Below are positions 16,778-25,502 of a stretch of DNA of 64,000 bases, piece by piece. Position 1 is the first letter of the stretch, and every line of letters starts with the position of its first letter. The stretch covers positions 1 through 64,000 of the forward strand of contig JAEYSV010000016.1 in NCBI GenBank assembly GCA_023434365.1, read 5' to 3'. The notes under the pieces are model-generated. The model saw only the letters and a list, made by a program, of their open reading frames with translations, searched no databases and was not told the DNA's origin. The position numbers were made by a program, and so were the translations under genes. The DNA is from Bacillota bacterium (GTDB lineage: Bacteria; Bacillota; Clostridia; Lachnospirales; Lachnospiraceae).

Positions 16778-17410
16778 TCAACCTCCTAATGTAACATCAC
16801 AATCTTGATACCATCTTAACGCATCCAAAAAATGCGACTTGTCAAAACTTGGCCAATACTCATCAACAATATAAAAATCTGCATAGACTGATTGAACAGG
16901 CAAAAATCCACTTAATCTTCTACGTCCTCCCCATCTTATAATTAGGTCAACTCTTGCTATGTCATCAGACTCTAACTTTTTGTTCACCATGAGATTTTTT
17001 AGATCCCACTCCCAATCATAATTAACAAGAAAATTAAGGTTAATGATACCTTTGCCATAATTGATTCTTTTATTGGCGTATTTTAATAACTCCTTTGGAA
17101 ATGCTGTTGATTTTGTATTGCCAATGACTAAAATATTAGCATCTCTTCCGCTTAGTAATTCAACCGCATCAATACAGGATTTTGTAAAAGCATCTCTCTG
17201 CTCTTTTTTCCTTTTCGTATTATCTTTAGTAAAACCATAAAAGGTGGCTTCTTTTATACCATATTCAAGCATCATCTCATATAGCTCGTATCCTGGCTCG
17301 ATTCCGTGCTGATATCCATCCTTTTTTTCCAATCCATTCTCTACTGCCCACCGCCTGTTACCATCCGGTATAATCCCAATATGGGCAGGAATTCTCTTAA
17401 ATGATTCCAT
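16778..17410 (-). CDS. Divergent undecaprenyl diphosphate synthase paralogue (cis-prenyltransferase)
   Basis: 210 aa against about 250 for normal UppS. The substrate-binding signature HIGIIPDGNRRWA is intact, and the active-site region LIIRWGGRRRLSGFLPVQ corresponds to the canonical RTSGExRLSNFLLWQ, with several replaced residues. The later acidic residue (YAE in typical enzymes) is Asp (YADFYIVDEYWPSF). A cis-prenyltransferase fold is therefore certain, but chain length and substrate may differ. The gene is not in the usual frr-uppS-cdsA context, which suggests a second copy. A consensus promoter lies at 17467-17496. Its ribosome site (AAGGATG) is modest. Confidence 0.8.
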   Translation of the reverse strand: MESFKRIPAHIGIIPDGNRRWAVENGLEKKDGYQHGIEPGYELYEMMLEYGIKEATFYGFTKDNTKRKKEQRDAFTKSCIDAVELLSGRDANILVIGNTKSTAFPKELLKYANKRINYGKGIINLNFLVNYDWEWDLKNLMVNKKLESDDIARVDLIIRWGGRRRLSGFLPVQSVYADFYIVDEYWPSFDKSHFLDALRWYQDCDVTLGG

Positions 17411-17466
17411 GTATTGTCATCCTTTGCAATAGTTTACATTACGTTATATCTTACATGGTAACCAAT

Positions 17467-17496
17467 TTTATAGAAAATTATGAAGCAAATCGTCAA
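17467..17496 (-). promoter_or_regulatory. Sigma-A-type promoter of the uppS paralogue
   Basis: On the minus strand TTGACG (17491-17496) and TATAAA (17467-17472) are separated by 18 bases. The predicted start is near 17460, about 50 bases before the ATG. Confidence 0.6.
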
Positions 17497-17708
17497 TTCC
17501 ATTTACCGTTTTTATCGACCCAAACAAGTTAACTCATGATGCTTCTTTTTATTCCCAGAACACTCTTTGAATAAGATGTTTCCATATCCATACTGCGAAT
17601 TTGTTAAAATCTTGACAATTTGGTAAATAAGATTGCAAAAGCCAACACAAAAAGCTAATATATTATCTAAAGTGACATTTTATTCTAAACCTATAAGGAG
17701 AACATATA

Positions 17709-19193
17709 ATGGAATCAAAATTGAGTGACAGTTATAATTTAAAGCGAGTAAGTAAAGTAAATCTAGCAGTAATGTATGCAGCAGGTATGCTAATTTTATT
17801 GGAGAGTTTAATCTATAATGGGGTCGACAGATTATTCTTCGAAAACTTGGCGAAAATTATCATCGTCCTTTCTGTTAGTACGGCTATAAACTTTACTCCA
17901 ATCAAAGAGCAAATTAAGGGTGGCGTCTTTTGTATTATTATGTCTTTAATCTCTCTTCAATCAAACTTAGAAGATGCAAGTATCAGCAGCTTTATGTTAT
18001 TAATGTTAGCATTCTGTATGTCGGCCTTATATTTTCAAAAAGAGCTTGTGATTATAGTTGGAGCCTTTATTGACCTAGTTATTATCATTACCTATCTTAT
18101 TGACCCAGCCGCAATGGCCAATAACACAGGAGTCGCTTCTGGGTTAACCCGAATCCTTGTTTACTTTAATTTTGCTATCGTACTAATTTATTTTCTTACA
18201 AAATGGGGGCGAGATCTCATTGCTTCGGTTGTTTCGAAGGAATCGCAATCAGAAGAGCTGCTTGGCCGATTACAGCTCACATTGCAAAAAATTAACGAGG
18301 TGTCCGATGTCTTAGATGTGGATTTAACAAGCTTTGAAGAAAAAATCATGGTTATGAAACAATCGAATGATAATATAACCATAGCAATGTCTGAGGTAAC
18401 CGTTGGAGCTCAAGAACAGGCCATTAATATTGGGGAAATTAGCGACAATATGATAAGCACCAAAGCGCTTATCATAGAAAATAATAAAATTTCTGAAGAC
18501 CTGGAACAGATATCACGAGATATGGTGATTAAAGTGTCTGATGGAACAGAAAAAGTAAACCAAATGAAAGACCAGATGCATACCGTAGGAAATTCTATCA
18601 CAACAGCAATGGACACAGTTGAGGCATTAAAGCAAAGTATCGAAGAGATTGGTACATTCTTATCCGGACTTTCTCAAATAGCAAATCAAACGAACTTATT
18701 AGCATTAAATGCAAGCATTGAAGCAGCCCGTGCTGGTGAACACGGTAAAGGCTTTGCCGTTGTTGCAGAAGAAATAGGAAAACTTGCAAACCAAAGTAAA
18801 ACTACGGTTCAAAATATAAATATCATTACACAAGATATTACTGACAAGATGAACCTAACAACAACTGAAGTGAAAAACGGTGTTAGTGCAGTTACATTAG
18901 GAAATATTCTAATTATGGAAGTAACCGATTTCTTCGACGAATTGACGAATACTTTTTATCAAGAGGACGAACTATTAAAAACCGGATTTGAGAAAACACA
19001 GAAGGTGTTTGGTAACTTTGTATTAATTAACGATAAAACAGAGAATATCTCGGCTGTAGCACAAGAACATTCTGCAACCAATGAAGAATTCTTAGCTTCG
19101 ATAACGGAACAGAATATTGAAATGATTAAAATGCTAGATAGCATTAATAATATCAATAATAAATGGAATGAATTGAAGGTTATTATGAACTAA
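17709..19193 (+). CDS. Methyl-accepting chemotaxis protein without a periplasmic sensor domain
   Basis: 494 aa. Residues about 20-165 form a block of five or six membrane helices, with no large extracellular loop and no clear HAMP domain. The cytoplasmic part is an MCP signalling coiled coil with the highly conserved hairpin tip (QIANQTNLLALNASIEAARA, GKGFAVVAEEIGKLA). It should pass signals to CheA/CheW. What is sensed is unknown; membrane-embedded or energy sensing is plausible. AAGGAG precedes the ATG. It stands alone, with a terminator after it, and no che or flagellar genes are in the window. Confidence 0.9.
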   Translation: MESKLSDSYNLKRVSKVNLAVMYAAGMLILLESLIYNGVDRLFFENLAKIIIVLSVSTAINFTPIKEQIKGGVFCIIMSLISLQSNLEDASISSFMLLMLAFCMSALYFQKELVIIVGAFIDLVIIITYLIDPAAMANNTGVASGLTRILVYFNFAIVLIYFLTKWGRDLIASVVSKESQSEELLGRLQLTLQKINEVSDVLDVDLTSFEEKIMVMKQSNDNITIAMSEVTVGAQEQAINIGEISDNMISTKALIIENNKISEDLEQISRDMVIKVSDGTEKVNQMKDQMHTVGNSITTAMDTVEALKQSIEEIGTFLSGLSQIANQTNLLALNASIEAARAGEHGKGFAVVAEEIGKLANQSKTTVQNINIITQDITDKMNLTTTEVKNGVSAVTLGNILIMEVTDFFDELTNTFYQEDELLKTGFEKTQKVFGNFVLINDKTENISAVAQEHSATNEEFLASITEQNIEMIKMLDSINNINNKWNELKVIMN

Positions 19194-19214
19194 AGGAATA
19201 TATAGGCGAAAAAG

Positions 19215-19259
19215 TGCTGCCGTACCTACAATTATTAGTTGTAAGTACGACAGCATTCT
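19215..19259. terminator. Bidirectional terminator between MCP and fra-like locus
   Basis: TGCTGCCGTACCTACAA (19215-19231) pairs with 19239-19255 apart from two G-U pairs; TTCTTT follows on the plus strand and an A-run (T on the other strand) precedes it. It lies between two converging genes. Confidence 0.75.
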
Positions 19260-19673
19260 TTATTCAGCAAATAGTACTCTAGCTGTTTTCTGGATGTAAG
19301 CAACTTCACTCTCTGACAAATCCATAAAATCACTGTTTTCCATTGAACAGTTAGAATCCTGGACATACATCATTTTTGTGTCCTTTTGTGTGATAGAATA
19401 GAACCAAACTTCCTTTGGAACATTATATACTTTTCCCTGTTCCATCAATGTTAACTCTATATCAAAATGATCATTATTACGCTCTGCAGTAATTAGAATT
19501 GCTTTTCCAGCAGCAAGAATAAACTGTTCATCTGTCGAATGATGAACCTCCAGATGGGCAATTCCATTAATATCATTATCCGGTTTCCAGTTTTTGATAC
19601 TTACCAGCCACTTCTCATTTTTGTATACACATAAAATTCCTTCATTATTGTTTTCATATACATCTGGTCTCAT
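19260..19673 (-). CDS. Cupin-like small protein of the Amadori-sugar locus
   Basis: 137 aa, with a beta-rich centre (IAHLEVHHSTDEQFILAAGK, then AILITAERN) resembling one cupin motif, including the HxxxxxE-like arrangement. Function is unknown. It is the last gene of the catabolic run, 58 bases after the kinase gene, with GAGG before the ATG. By position it could be an epimerase or mutarotase-like sugar-binding protein acting on fructosyl amino acids; this is inference. It occupies the place where Salmonella fra has the asparaginase FraE, but shows no asparaginase motif. Confidence 0.65.
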   Translation of the reverse strand: MRPDVYENNNEGILCVYKNEKWLVSIKNWKPDNDINGIAHLEVHHSTDEQFILAAGKAILITAERNNDHFDIELTLMEQGKVYNVPKEVWFYSITQKDTKMMYVQDSNCSMENSDFMDLSESEVAYIQKTARVLFAE

Positions 19674-19730
19674 AATATTTTACCTCACTCATTCACATTT
19701 TTTGAATATGCGTTTTTTGAATTTGCGTTT

Positions 19731-20618
19731 TTATATCTCTGTCTTTCCGACAATTGGTACTCCATATCCGAAGGCCCCTTCCATAGCACAGACCTTTGCA
19801 GCAAATGCAGCTCCCTGATTCATTGCAGTCAGTAAACGTGTTTCCATCTTATGATCATCTTCCTGTATGAGCTCACCTGTTTCAGCGCTTTCTAATAAAG
19901 AACAAAGAAAAGCGGAAAAATAGGAGTCTCCTGCGCCCATTGTATCAATCACATCATCCGCATGTACTGCTTCTGCATAATAGATTTTATCCTTGTATAA
20001 TACATAAGAACCATCTTCTCCGACTGTTCCAAGTACAATTTTCACACCATTTTCCTGTGCTTTGCGCATTTCGATTTCTCTGTTTTTCTCATCTAAGTGT
20101 GCGCAGGATAGTATTGCAATTGTTACATACGGGCACACTTTTTTCAGATATTCATCCGTCCATCTAGTAGAAAAATCATATGCAATTGGCACTCCTGTTT
20201 CTTTCAGTTTTTCCAAATCATTTTCAATATAGCTGTTCAGATTTGTGTATATCAACTGGAAATCTTTAATATATGAATAATCCTCCTCAGTAAAACTGAA
20301 AGGATTATCTTTCGCAATTCCGCCTTTATTGGAACCCAGAAATACGCGGTCGCTGTTTTTTAAGGTTACAAGTGCAAATCCATTTTCTCCTTCAAACTTT
20401 CTGCAATGACTGTCATCAATTCCTATCTTCACAAGAGTATTATGCACACAATCAGCCACCTCATCATTGCCGTACTTTCCAAGGTATGCAGCTTCTGCTC
20501 CGTTCATTGTCACATAGACACAAGTGTTAACACATTGTCCACCCGGATACATCTTTCCTCTGGAAAGATATTTATCGCAAACATTATCTCCTATTGCAAT
20601 AATCTTACAGTGTTTCAT
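19731..20618 (-). CDS. PfkB-family sugar kinase, fructosyl-amino acid 6-kinase (FrlD/FraD-like)
   Basis: 295 aa. Ribokinase-family features: N-terminal GDNVCDKYLSRGKMYPGGQ with the GG substrate motif, and the C-terminal catalytic motif DTMGAGDSYFSAF with the base Asp. The first motif is typical of the FrlD branch. It should phosphorylate the sugar C6 of the imported Amadori compound to feed the SIS deglycase encoded upstream. The substrate is not proven by sequence. A decayed gene tail lies between it and the transporter gene. Confidence 0.8.
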   Translation of the reverse strand: MKHCKIIAIGDNVCDKYLSRGKMYPGGQCVNTCVYVTMNGAEAAYLGKYGNDEVADCVHNTLVKIGIDDSHCRKFEGENGFALVTLKNSDRVFLGSNKGGIAKDNPFSFTEEDYSYIKDFQLIYTNLNSYIENDLEKLKETGVPIAYDFSTRWTDEYLKKVCPYVTIAILSCAHLDEKNREIEMRKAQENGVKIVLGTVGEDGSYVLYKDKIYYAEAVHADDVIDTMGAGDSYFSAFLCSLLESAETGELIQEDDHKMETRLLTAMNQGAAFAAKVCAMEGAFGYGVPIVGKTEI

Positions 20619-20662
20619 TTCTTCACATCCTTCTTCCTAATTTGTAAGGTTAGCTATTTTCC

Positions 20663-20758
20663 TTATAATCGTTCATTCGTGTTCTTTTTTATCCATGCTA
20701 CGATGTCATCAATAGCTTGATCTGGATTATTAGAATAACAACAGCCTGCTATCAGCCC
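20663..20758 (-). pseudogene. 3' fragment of a lost gene inside the locus
   Basis: On the minus strand 31 coding-like codons (including NNPDQAIDDIVAWIKKN) run from just after a TAA to a TAA at 20663, without a usable start codon. The amphipathic ending resembles the C-terminal helix of an enzyme. It lies exactly where one more catabolic gene could have been. The family cannot be named from 31 residues. Confidence 0.4.
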
Positions 20759-20815
20759 TTAATGGCACTGACACCAAGCTGTTGTCTAAATTAATCCGGT
20801 AAATGATATGCTGTT

Positions 20816-22135
20816 TTAGAAAATTACTGCTCCAAGAAGCATTGCTACTACTACAGATACACTTGTACAAACTAGACCCGGAATCATATAACTGTGGTTG
20901 ATAACATATTTTCCAATTTTAGTTGTTCCAGCTGAATCAAAGGCTAAAGCAGCTACACATTGGCCGGAAGCCGGAATAAAATAGTTTGATGAACAAGCAA
21001 TCCAACCAGCAACAATAATATTAACAGGAAGTCCTAACGCGATACCAATTGGAACCATGATCATTGTTGTAGAAGACTGACTGGTGGTAATCGCCCCCAC
21101 AATAAATACTGCTATAATATAAATCCATGGATACTGATTGGTCAGAGCAGACATATTATCTGTGATGAAAGATGACTGATCACCAATAAATGTATTTACT
21201 AACCAGCAAAGTCCAAATGCTAAGACAACTGCAAACATTCCGGTACGAAATACTGGTTGATCCAACACTTTATTACTATCAAGTTTCGTTACAAGTACCA
21301 TAACTGCTGCTGCAACTAACATAAAAATTTCAATAACTGTTGTTAATGGCAACTTGGATCCATCAGATAGGGTTGGAACTAACGCTTTCACTGCACCTAA
21401 AAGGACAATCCCCACCATTGCGATTAAAAAGATTGCAACAGATCTCTTTGCTTCTTTTGTAACTTCTTTCTTTTCTTTTTGTTTTTTAGTAAAATCTTCA
21501 ATCTGTCCTGCGGCTACACGTCTTTGGAATTCAGGATCATCTGCAAGCTCTTTACCTTTTTTAATAACAGCAAATGCTGCTGCAACTGTTCCGATCAAGG
21601 TTGCTGGAACACAAACTAAAAGCAAGGTAAAGATATTTACACTTGTATATGTAGACTCTGCCATAAACGCAAGTATAGCAACAGTTGCTGCTGATATCGG
21701 GCAAGCAGTAATCGCTTGCTGAGATGAAACTATCGCTGCAGAGATTGGACGTTCAGGTCTTACCCCTGTATCAATTGAAATTTCATTAATAACTGGAAGC
21801 AAACTGTATACAATATGTCCTGTTCCACACATAAATGTAAAAATATAAGAAACAATTGGTGCTAATACTGTAATCATTTTAGGATTCTTACGAAGAATCT
21901 TTTCTGCAATCATTACCAAGAAATCAAGACCACCGCATGCCTGCATTGTAGATGCTGCACAGATTACTGCAATCATAATTAAGATAACTGTGATTGGTGG
22001 GTCAGATGGTGTAACGCCTAATACAAATGTCATGACTAACATTCCAATACCGCCAGCAAAAGCCAGGAATGTTCCGCCTTTACGTACACCCAAGAATATA
22101 ATTGCCAATACAATAAATAGTTCAACCCAAAACAT
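20816..22135 (-). CDS. Dcu-family anaerobic C4-dicarboxylate-type transporter (FraA-like)
   Basis: 439 aa with about ten to twelve membrane helices. The DcuA/DcuB family pattern is clear (LGVRKGGTFLAFAGGIGMLVM, FTFMCGTGHIVYSLLPVI, and the C-terminal SNYFIPASGQCVAALAFD). Such carriers exchange C4-dicarboxylates such as aspartate, fumarate and succinate. Here, inside a kinase/deglycase locus, the likely cargo is a fructosyl derivative of asparagine or aspartate, as for FraA of Salmonella. GGAGGAACC precedes the ATG. A 262-base gap to the deglycase gene contains two operator-like palindromes. Confidence 0.85.
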   Translation of the reverse strand: MFWVELFIVLAIIFLGVRKGGTFLAFAGGIGMLVMTFVLGVTPSDPPITVILIMIAVICAASTMQACGGLDFLVMIAEKILRKNPKMITVLAPIVSYIFTFMCGTGHIVYSLLPVINEISIDTGVRPERPISAAIVSSQQAITACPISAATVAILAFMAESTYTSVNIFTLLLVCVPATLIGTVAAAFAVIKKGKELADDPEFQRRVAAGQIEDFTKKQKEKKEVTKEAKRSVAIFLIAMVGIVLLGAVKALVPTLSDGSKLPLTTVIEIFMLVAAAVMVLVTKLDSNKVLDQPVFRTGMFAVVLAFGLCWLVNTFIGDQSSFITDNMSALTNQYPWIYIIAVFIVGAITTSQSSTTMIMVPIGIALGLPVNIIVAGWIACSSNYFIPASGQCVAALAFDSAGTTKIGKYVINHSYMIPGLVCTSVSVVVAMLLGAVIF

Positions 22136-22251
22136 AATGGTTCCTCCTCTAATTGAGTAATTTTTTCTCCTTTAACAACAATGTGCGCACATCATTCATT
22201 CTTAATACTTGCAATCTTTCGATTATCTTATATTTCATCTAATGTATTGCT

Positions 22252-22266
22252 TTGTATGTAATACAA
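22252..22266. promoter_or_regulatory. Candidate GntR operator 1
   Basis: TTGTAT-GTA-ATACAA is a perfect inverted repeat with a 3-base centre, upstream of the transporter gene. Related GTATT/AATAC elements recur at 22365 and around 23435-23490. Confidence 0.45.
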
Positions 22267-22364
22267 TAATATACATTTATTGTTTTACTGTCAACAATTA
22301 TTATCATTTTCTACAACTTATACAATTTATTTTATGTGTTTTTAGTTGTTTTCAACAAATTATG

Positions 22365-22378
22365 TGTATTACAATACA
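22365..22378. promoter_or_regulatory. Candidate GntR operator 2
   Basis: TGTATTACAATACA: arms TGTATT and AATACA around AC. It lies just after the deglycase stop codon and before the transporter. Probable target of the divergent GntR protein; inferred from symmetry and recurrence. Confidence 0.45.
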
Positions 22379-22397
22379 AATTATATTCTATCCAATC

Positions 22398-23411
22398 CTA
22401 GTATTCTACTTTCCACATATAACGACGAGTAGGCAATGGATGCTTACGTTGTGTAGCCAGTTCATGATTATAAATAGGATATACATTATTAAATAGTGAA
22501 TGATTGAAATAATCTACCACTGAAGCATCAATAACGGACAATCCTAGCTCCTTAGCATCAAGAACTTCAATATTCTTTGCGTATTTTTGTAAAAATATTA
22601 ATGCACGTTCATCTAATTCACGTGTACTTCCTTCTGAAATCTGAATTACAAATGGTCTGTTTGCATCTGTTATTTCAAATGGACCATGGAAAAACTCACC
22701 TGTATGAATGGAACTAGAATCCAGCCATTGCATTTCCATAAATATACATATACTTTCCATATAAGCAGCACCATAAGACGCACCACTTCCCATTGTATAG
22801 ATTACACTATCATTTTTGCGTGCTTTTGCAAAAGTTTTTGCTCGTTCAGCCACATGTGCTCTTGCATTGCGAATAACGTTTGTGATCATTCCTGCACCTT
22901 CGTAGAATTTATCATAATTTTTATATCCTTCCTGTGTCTGTGCAAGAAGTTCTACTGCGACATAAAGTGCACAAAGTGTCTTTTCCCCAGAATAATCGAT
23001 ATCACCAGCCATATGGTCAGGGCTTGCATCAAATGAATACAATACAATATAATCTCCAAACTCAACTATTTCAGATTCTTCTAACCATGTAAGAATAATT
23101 ACCGCTGCACCTTTTTCTTTGCCTAATTTTGCTGCCTGTATTGTTTCAGGTGTATTACCTTTATGGCAAGCCATAACAAGAATTGAGTTTTCTCCAAAAT
23201 CATTTGGTGTGCAATGTACAAATTCATTACTGTTTATCCATGCACTCTTAATGCTTGCACTTTCTTTTTCCATAAATGTTTTAGCTGGATAAAGTGCTCC
23301 TAATGATCCTCCGCATCCAACAAAATAAAGGGACTTAACACCACCTTTGTCTTTTTTGGCTTCCAAAATTTCTGCTACTATACTTTTAATGTCTGTACTG
23401 TTGTATTTCAT
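22398..23411 (-). CDS. SIS-domain fructosyl-amino acid 6-phosphate deglycase (FrlB/FraB-like)
   Basis: 337 aa with two sugar-isomerase (SIS) domains, each opening with a glycine-rich phosphate loop (YFVGCGGSLGALYPA and YTMGSGASYGAAY). The motif HTGEFFHGPFE, holding the family's catalytic Glu, and the C-terminal ending RKHPLPTRRYMWKVEY are typical of FrlB-type deglycases. Cleaves the phosphorylated Amadori compound to glucose 6-phosphate and the free amino acid. First gene of the minus-strand run, divergent from the GntR regulator, with GGAG before the ATG. The intergenic DNA (23412-23625) contains several TTGTATT/AATACAA half-sites. Confidence 0.85.
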   Translation of the reverse strand: MKYNSTDIKSIVAEILEAKKDKGGVKSLYFVGCGGSLGALYPAKTFMEKESASIKSAWINSNEFVHCTPNDFGENSILVMACHKGNTPETIQAAKLGKEKGAAVIILTWLEESEIVEFGDYIVLYSFDASPDHMAGDIDYSGEKTLCALYVAVELLAQTQEGYKNYDKFYEGAGMITNVIRNARAHVAERAKTFAKARKNDSVIYTMGSGASYGAAYMESICIFMEMQWLDSSSIHTGEFFHGPFEITDANRPFVIQISEGSTRELDERALIFLQKYAKNIEVLDAKELGLSVIDASVVDYFNHSLFNNVYPIYNHELATQRKHPLPTRRYMWKVEY

Positions 23412-23625
23412 TGTTTTTCTCCTTCTTGATTTATTGTTTTGTATTGTATTTACTAATTATGTTTTTATACTAATACATTTGAATACAATTGTCAATATTA
23501 ATTCCTTTTTAGCTGATTTATATTTTAGCGATATACAAATATTATTAATTGTATTATAATTATATTAACAAAACATGTTATTTATTTTATTTAAATGCTC
23601 ATACATATAGAAAGGTGTTATTATT

Positions 23626-24342
23626 ATGGAATTAGATAATACAATTGCTACCCCGCTATATCAGCAGCTAGGAGATATTATACAAGAGGAAATAGAAAGC
23701 GGCCGTCTACCTGCGGGAGCACAAATACCAACCGAAAAAGAATTAAGTGAACAATACAATGTAAGCAGAGTCACAGTAAGAAAAGCTCTTGGAATGATGT
23801 CCGATTTAGGATATCTAGAGCGCAAATCCGGAAAAGGTACTTTTGTTGCAGAAAAAAAATTACAAAGAGGTCTGTCTTCTGGAGCTATCAGTTTTACAGA
23901 CATGTGTAAAATGATTGGCGCTGTTCCTGGTTCTAAAACGACAAAAATTGCCCTGGAAGATCCAACCCCCCGAGATATTGAGCTAATGGGATTAAAACCT
24001 GACGAAAAAATTGTTGTACTGGAACGAATCCGTTATGCTGATTCCAAGCCAGTTATACTAGAATCCAATAAGTTTCCTGAATTTTTTTCTTTCTTGTTCA
24101 GCGAAGATCTTAACAATAATTCACTATATGATATATTAAAAACCAAACACAATATAACACTCGAACATTCTTCAAAAGCAATTGATATTACATTTGCTTC
24201 TTCAAAAGATGCAAAAGCACTTCAAATCGCAAAAGGCTATCCTTTGCTTCGCATTGATAGTGTTGTTCATGACTCCGAGAATAAAATTACTAATCTCTGT
24301 CAGCAATTATGTATTGGCGATAAATTCAAATTTATAGTATGA
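23626..24342 (+). CDS. GntR/HutC-family regulator of the Amadori-sugar locus
   Basis: 238 aa. The N-terminal winged helix-turn-helix (ATPLYQQLGDIIQEEIESG, then EKELSEQYNVSRVTVRKAL) is followed by a UTRA ligand domain (about 90-235: IVVLERIRYADSKPV, YPLLRIDSVVHD). Regulators of this layout (FrlR, FraR) repress their adjacent Amadori catabolic genes until a phosphorylated intermediate binds. It is divergent from the deglycase gene with a 214-base AT-rich region between them. GTATT/AATAC palindromes at 22252, 22365 and in the divergent region are its probable sites. Confidence 0.85.
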   Translation: MELDNTIATPLYQQLGDIIQEEIESGRLPAGAQIPTEKELSEQYNVSRVTVRKALGMMSDLGYLERKSGKGTFVAEKKLQRGLSSGAISFTDMCKMIGAVPGSKTTKIALEDPTPRDIELMGLKPDEKIVVLERIRYADSKPVILESNKFPEFFSFLFSEDLNNNSLYDILKTKHNITLEHSSKAIDITFASSKDAKALQIAKGYPLLRIDSVVHDSENKITNLCQQLCIGDKFKFIV

Positions 24343-24494
24343 AATAAGCACTTTGAACCCTGCCTGACAAGAACAGGGTAATCAAAATCTAGACTCCAAA
24401 ACATCCATCCATGAAATTTACTTTCTCCTTTATAAATGAACGAAACCAATTGAAGCAAACAACCTACAAAGTAACCAAAGATAGCGTTAAAAAA

Positions 24495-24525
24495 AGCCAG
24501 AGCGAATATGAATTTCGCTCTGGCT
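24495..24525 (-). terminator. Terminator after the RidA gene
   Basis: AGCCAGAGCGAA (24495-24506) pairs perfectly with TTCGCTCTGGCT (24514-24525), followed on the minus strand by a run of seven T. Confidence 0.85.
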
Positions 24526-24550
24526 TACTATTAGTATGTAACAGGAGATG

Positions 24551-24901
24551 CTACCGGAAAGCTATCGCATCAACTTGAAAGGCAATTCCCTCTCTAATAA
24601 ATTTTGTTTCATATGCTTTTCTTGCTGGGTATTTTCCATGGAATCTTTCTTTAATAATATCTCCTAAAAACATCAAATCATTAATGTCTCTAAACAAACA
24701 ATCCATTTGCACAACAGACTCCAATGTCAATCCTATCATTTCAAGTCTATCACTTAAAATATCAAATGCACCGTTAATCTGATTCTCAATTGATTCTCCC
24801 TCATTCTTCATGCAATAGCTGATATAAACATGATCTCCTGCCTCTACAATTGCAGAATGTGCCCACAACTCATCCACTTCTGTTCTAACAATTTCTTTCA
24901 T
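24551..24901 (-). CDS. RidA/YjgF-family protein
   Basis: 116 aa, the length of a RidA subunit. The ending YPARKAYETKFIREGIAFQVDAIAF follows the family pattern, with the conserved substrate-binding Arg in PAR, although the usual VEIEAIA is FQVDAIA. RidA proteins hydrolyse reactive enamine/imine intermediates from amino acid metabolism; members with altered C termini can differ in function. GGAGGAAG precedes the ATG. It is convergent with the GntR gene and could detoxify products of amino acid release by the neighbouring locus, which is inference. Confidence 0.85.
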   Translation of the reverse strand: MKEIVRTEVDELWAHSAIVEAGDHVYISYCMKNEGESIENQINGAFDILSDRLEMIGLTLESVVQMDCLFRDINDLMFLGDIIKERFHGKYPARKAYETKFIREGIAFQVDAIAFR

Positions 24902-24957
24902 TCAAATCTTCCTCCTTATTCTTTCTTGTAGCATATTCACATTAGTTTTTTCTTGTT

Positions 24958-25380
24958 TTAAAAACTCAGCTCAACCAACGTCTTTTTCTCAAAATTAGTT
25001 GCCATCGTCCATTCAACTGCTGTCCCGTTCTTTAATCGAAAAATCTGAAGCAAACCATCAATCCCCTTTTCCTTCCACGCCTGCAAAAACTTTCTTGATG
25101 GATGACTAAATATCTCATTTTTCAAATTCTCATCCTTCACCAGTTCTAGAACACCCGTCACCCTTATCTGACTTCCATGCCCCTGAAAGCATAATTCCAC
25201 TTTAGGATTGGCCATGATCTGTGCAAACACATCTTTGGTAGATGCCGTATGAAAAATGATACCATCTTCATCCGCCCGAAATAAAAGCATCCCCCTTACT
25301 CTAGGCTGATCCCCCTCCACCGTTGCCAAATGAAACACCGGATTCTCATTCATTAATTGATATATATCGTTCTTAAGCAT
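24958..25380 (-). CDS. Pyridoxamine 5'-phosphate oxidase-like flavin-binding protein
   Basis: 140 aa with the split-barrel PPOX pattern (NENPVFHLATVEGDQPRVRGM, then IIFHTASTKDVFAQI and VELCFQG). Members bind FMN or F420 and reduce diverse substrates; the exact reaction is unknown. GGGAG precedes the ATG. It stands between the RidA gene and a broken AraC regulator, all on the minus strand, so it may have been under that regulator's control. Confidence 0.85.
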   Translation of the reverse strand: MLKNDIYQLMNENPVFHLATVEGDQPRVRGMLLFRADEDGIIFHTASTKDVFAQIMANPKVELCFQGHGSQIRVTGVLELVKDENLKNEIFSHPSRKFLQAWKEKGIDGLLQIFRLKNGTAVEWTMATNFEKKTLVELSF

Positions 25381-25502
25381 ACACTTAACTCCCTTCTAAA
25401 AATGATGTTGTCATTATAAAGGAAAAACGTTAAGTACACTTTCAAAATAAATTCAAATAATATCAAATAATTACCATTTCGCCCTCAGACAGCAACTACT
25501 TC

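Noticed and set aside
17612..17640. TTGACA at 17612 as the promoter of the chemoreceptor
   Set aside because: No acceptable -10 box lies 16-18 bases downstream; a flagellar sigma promoter was also looked for and not convincing.
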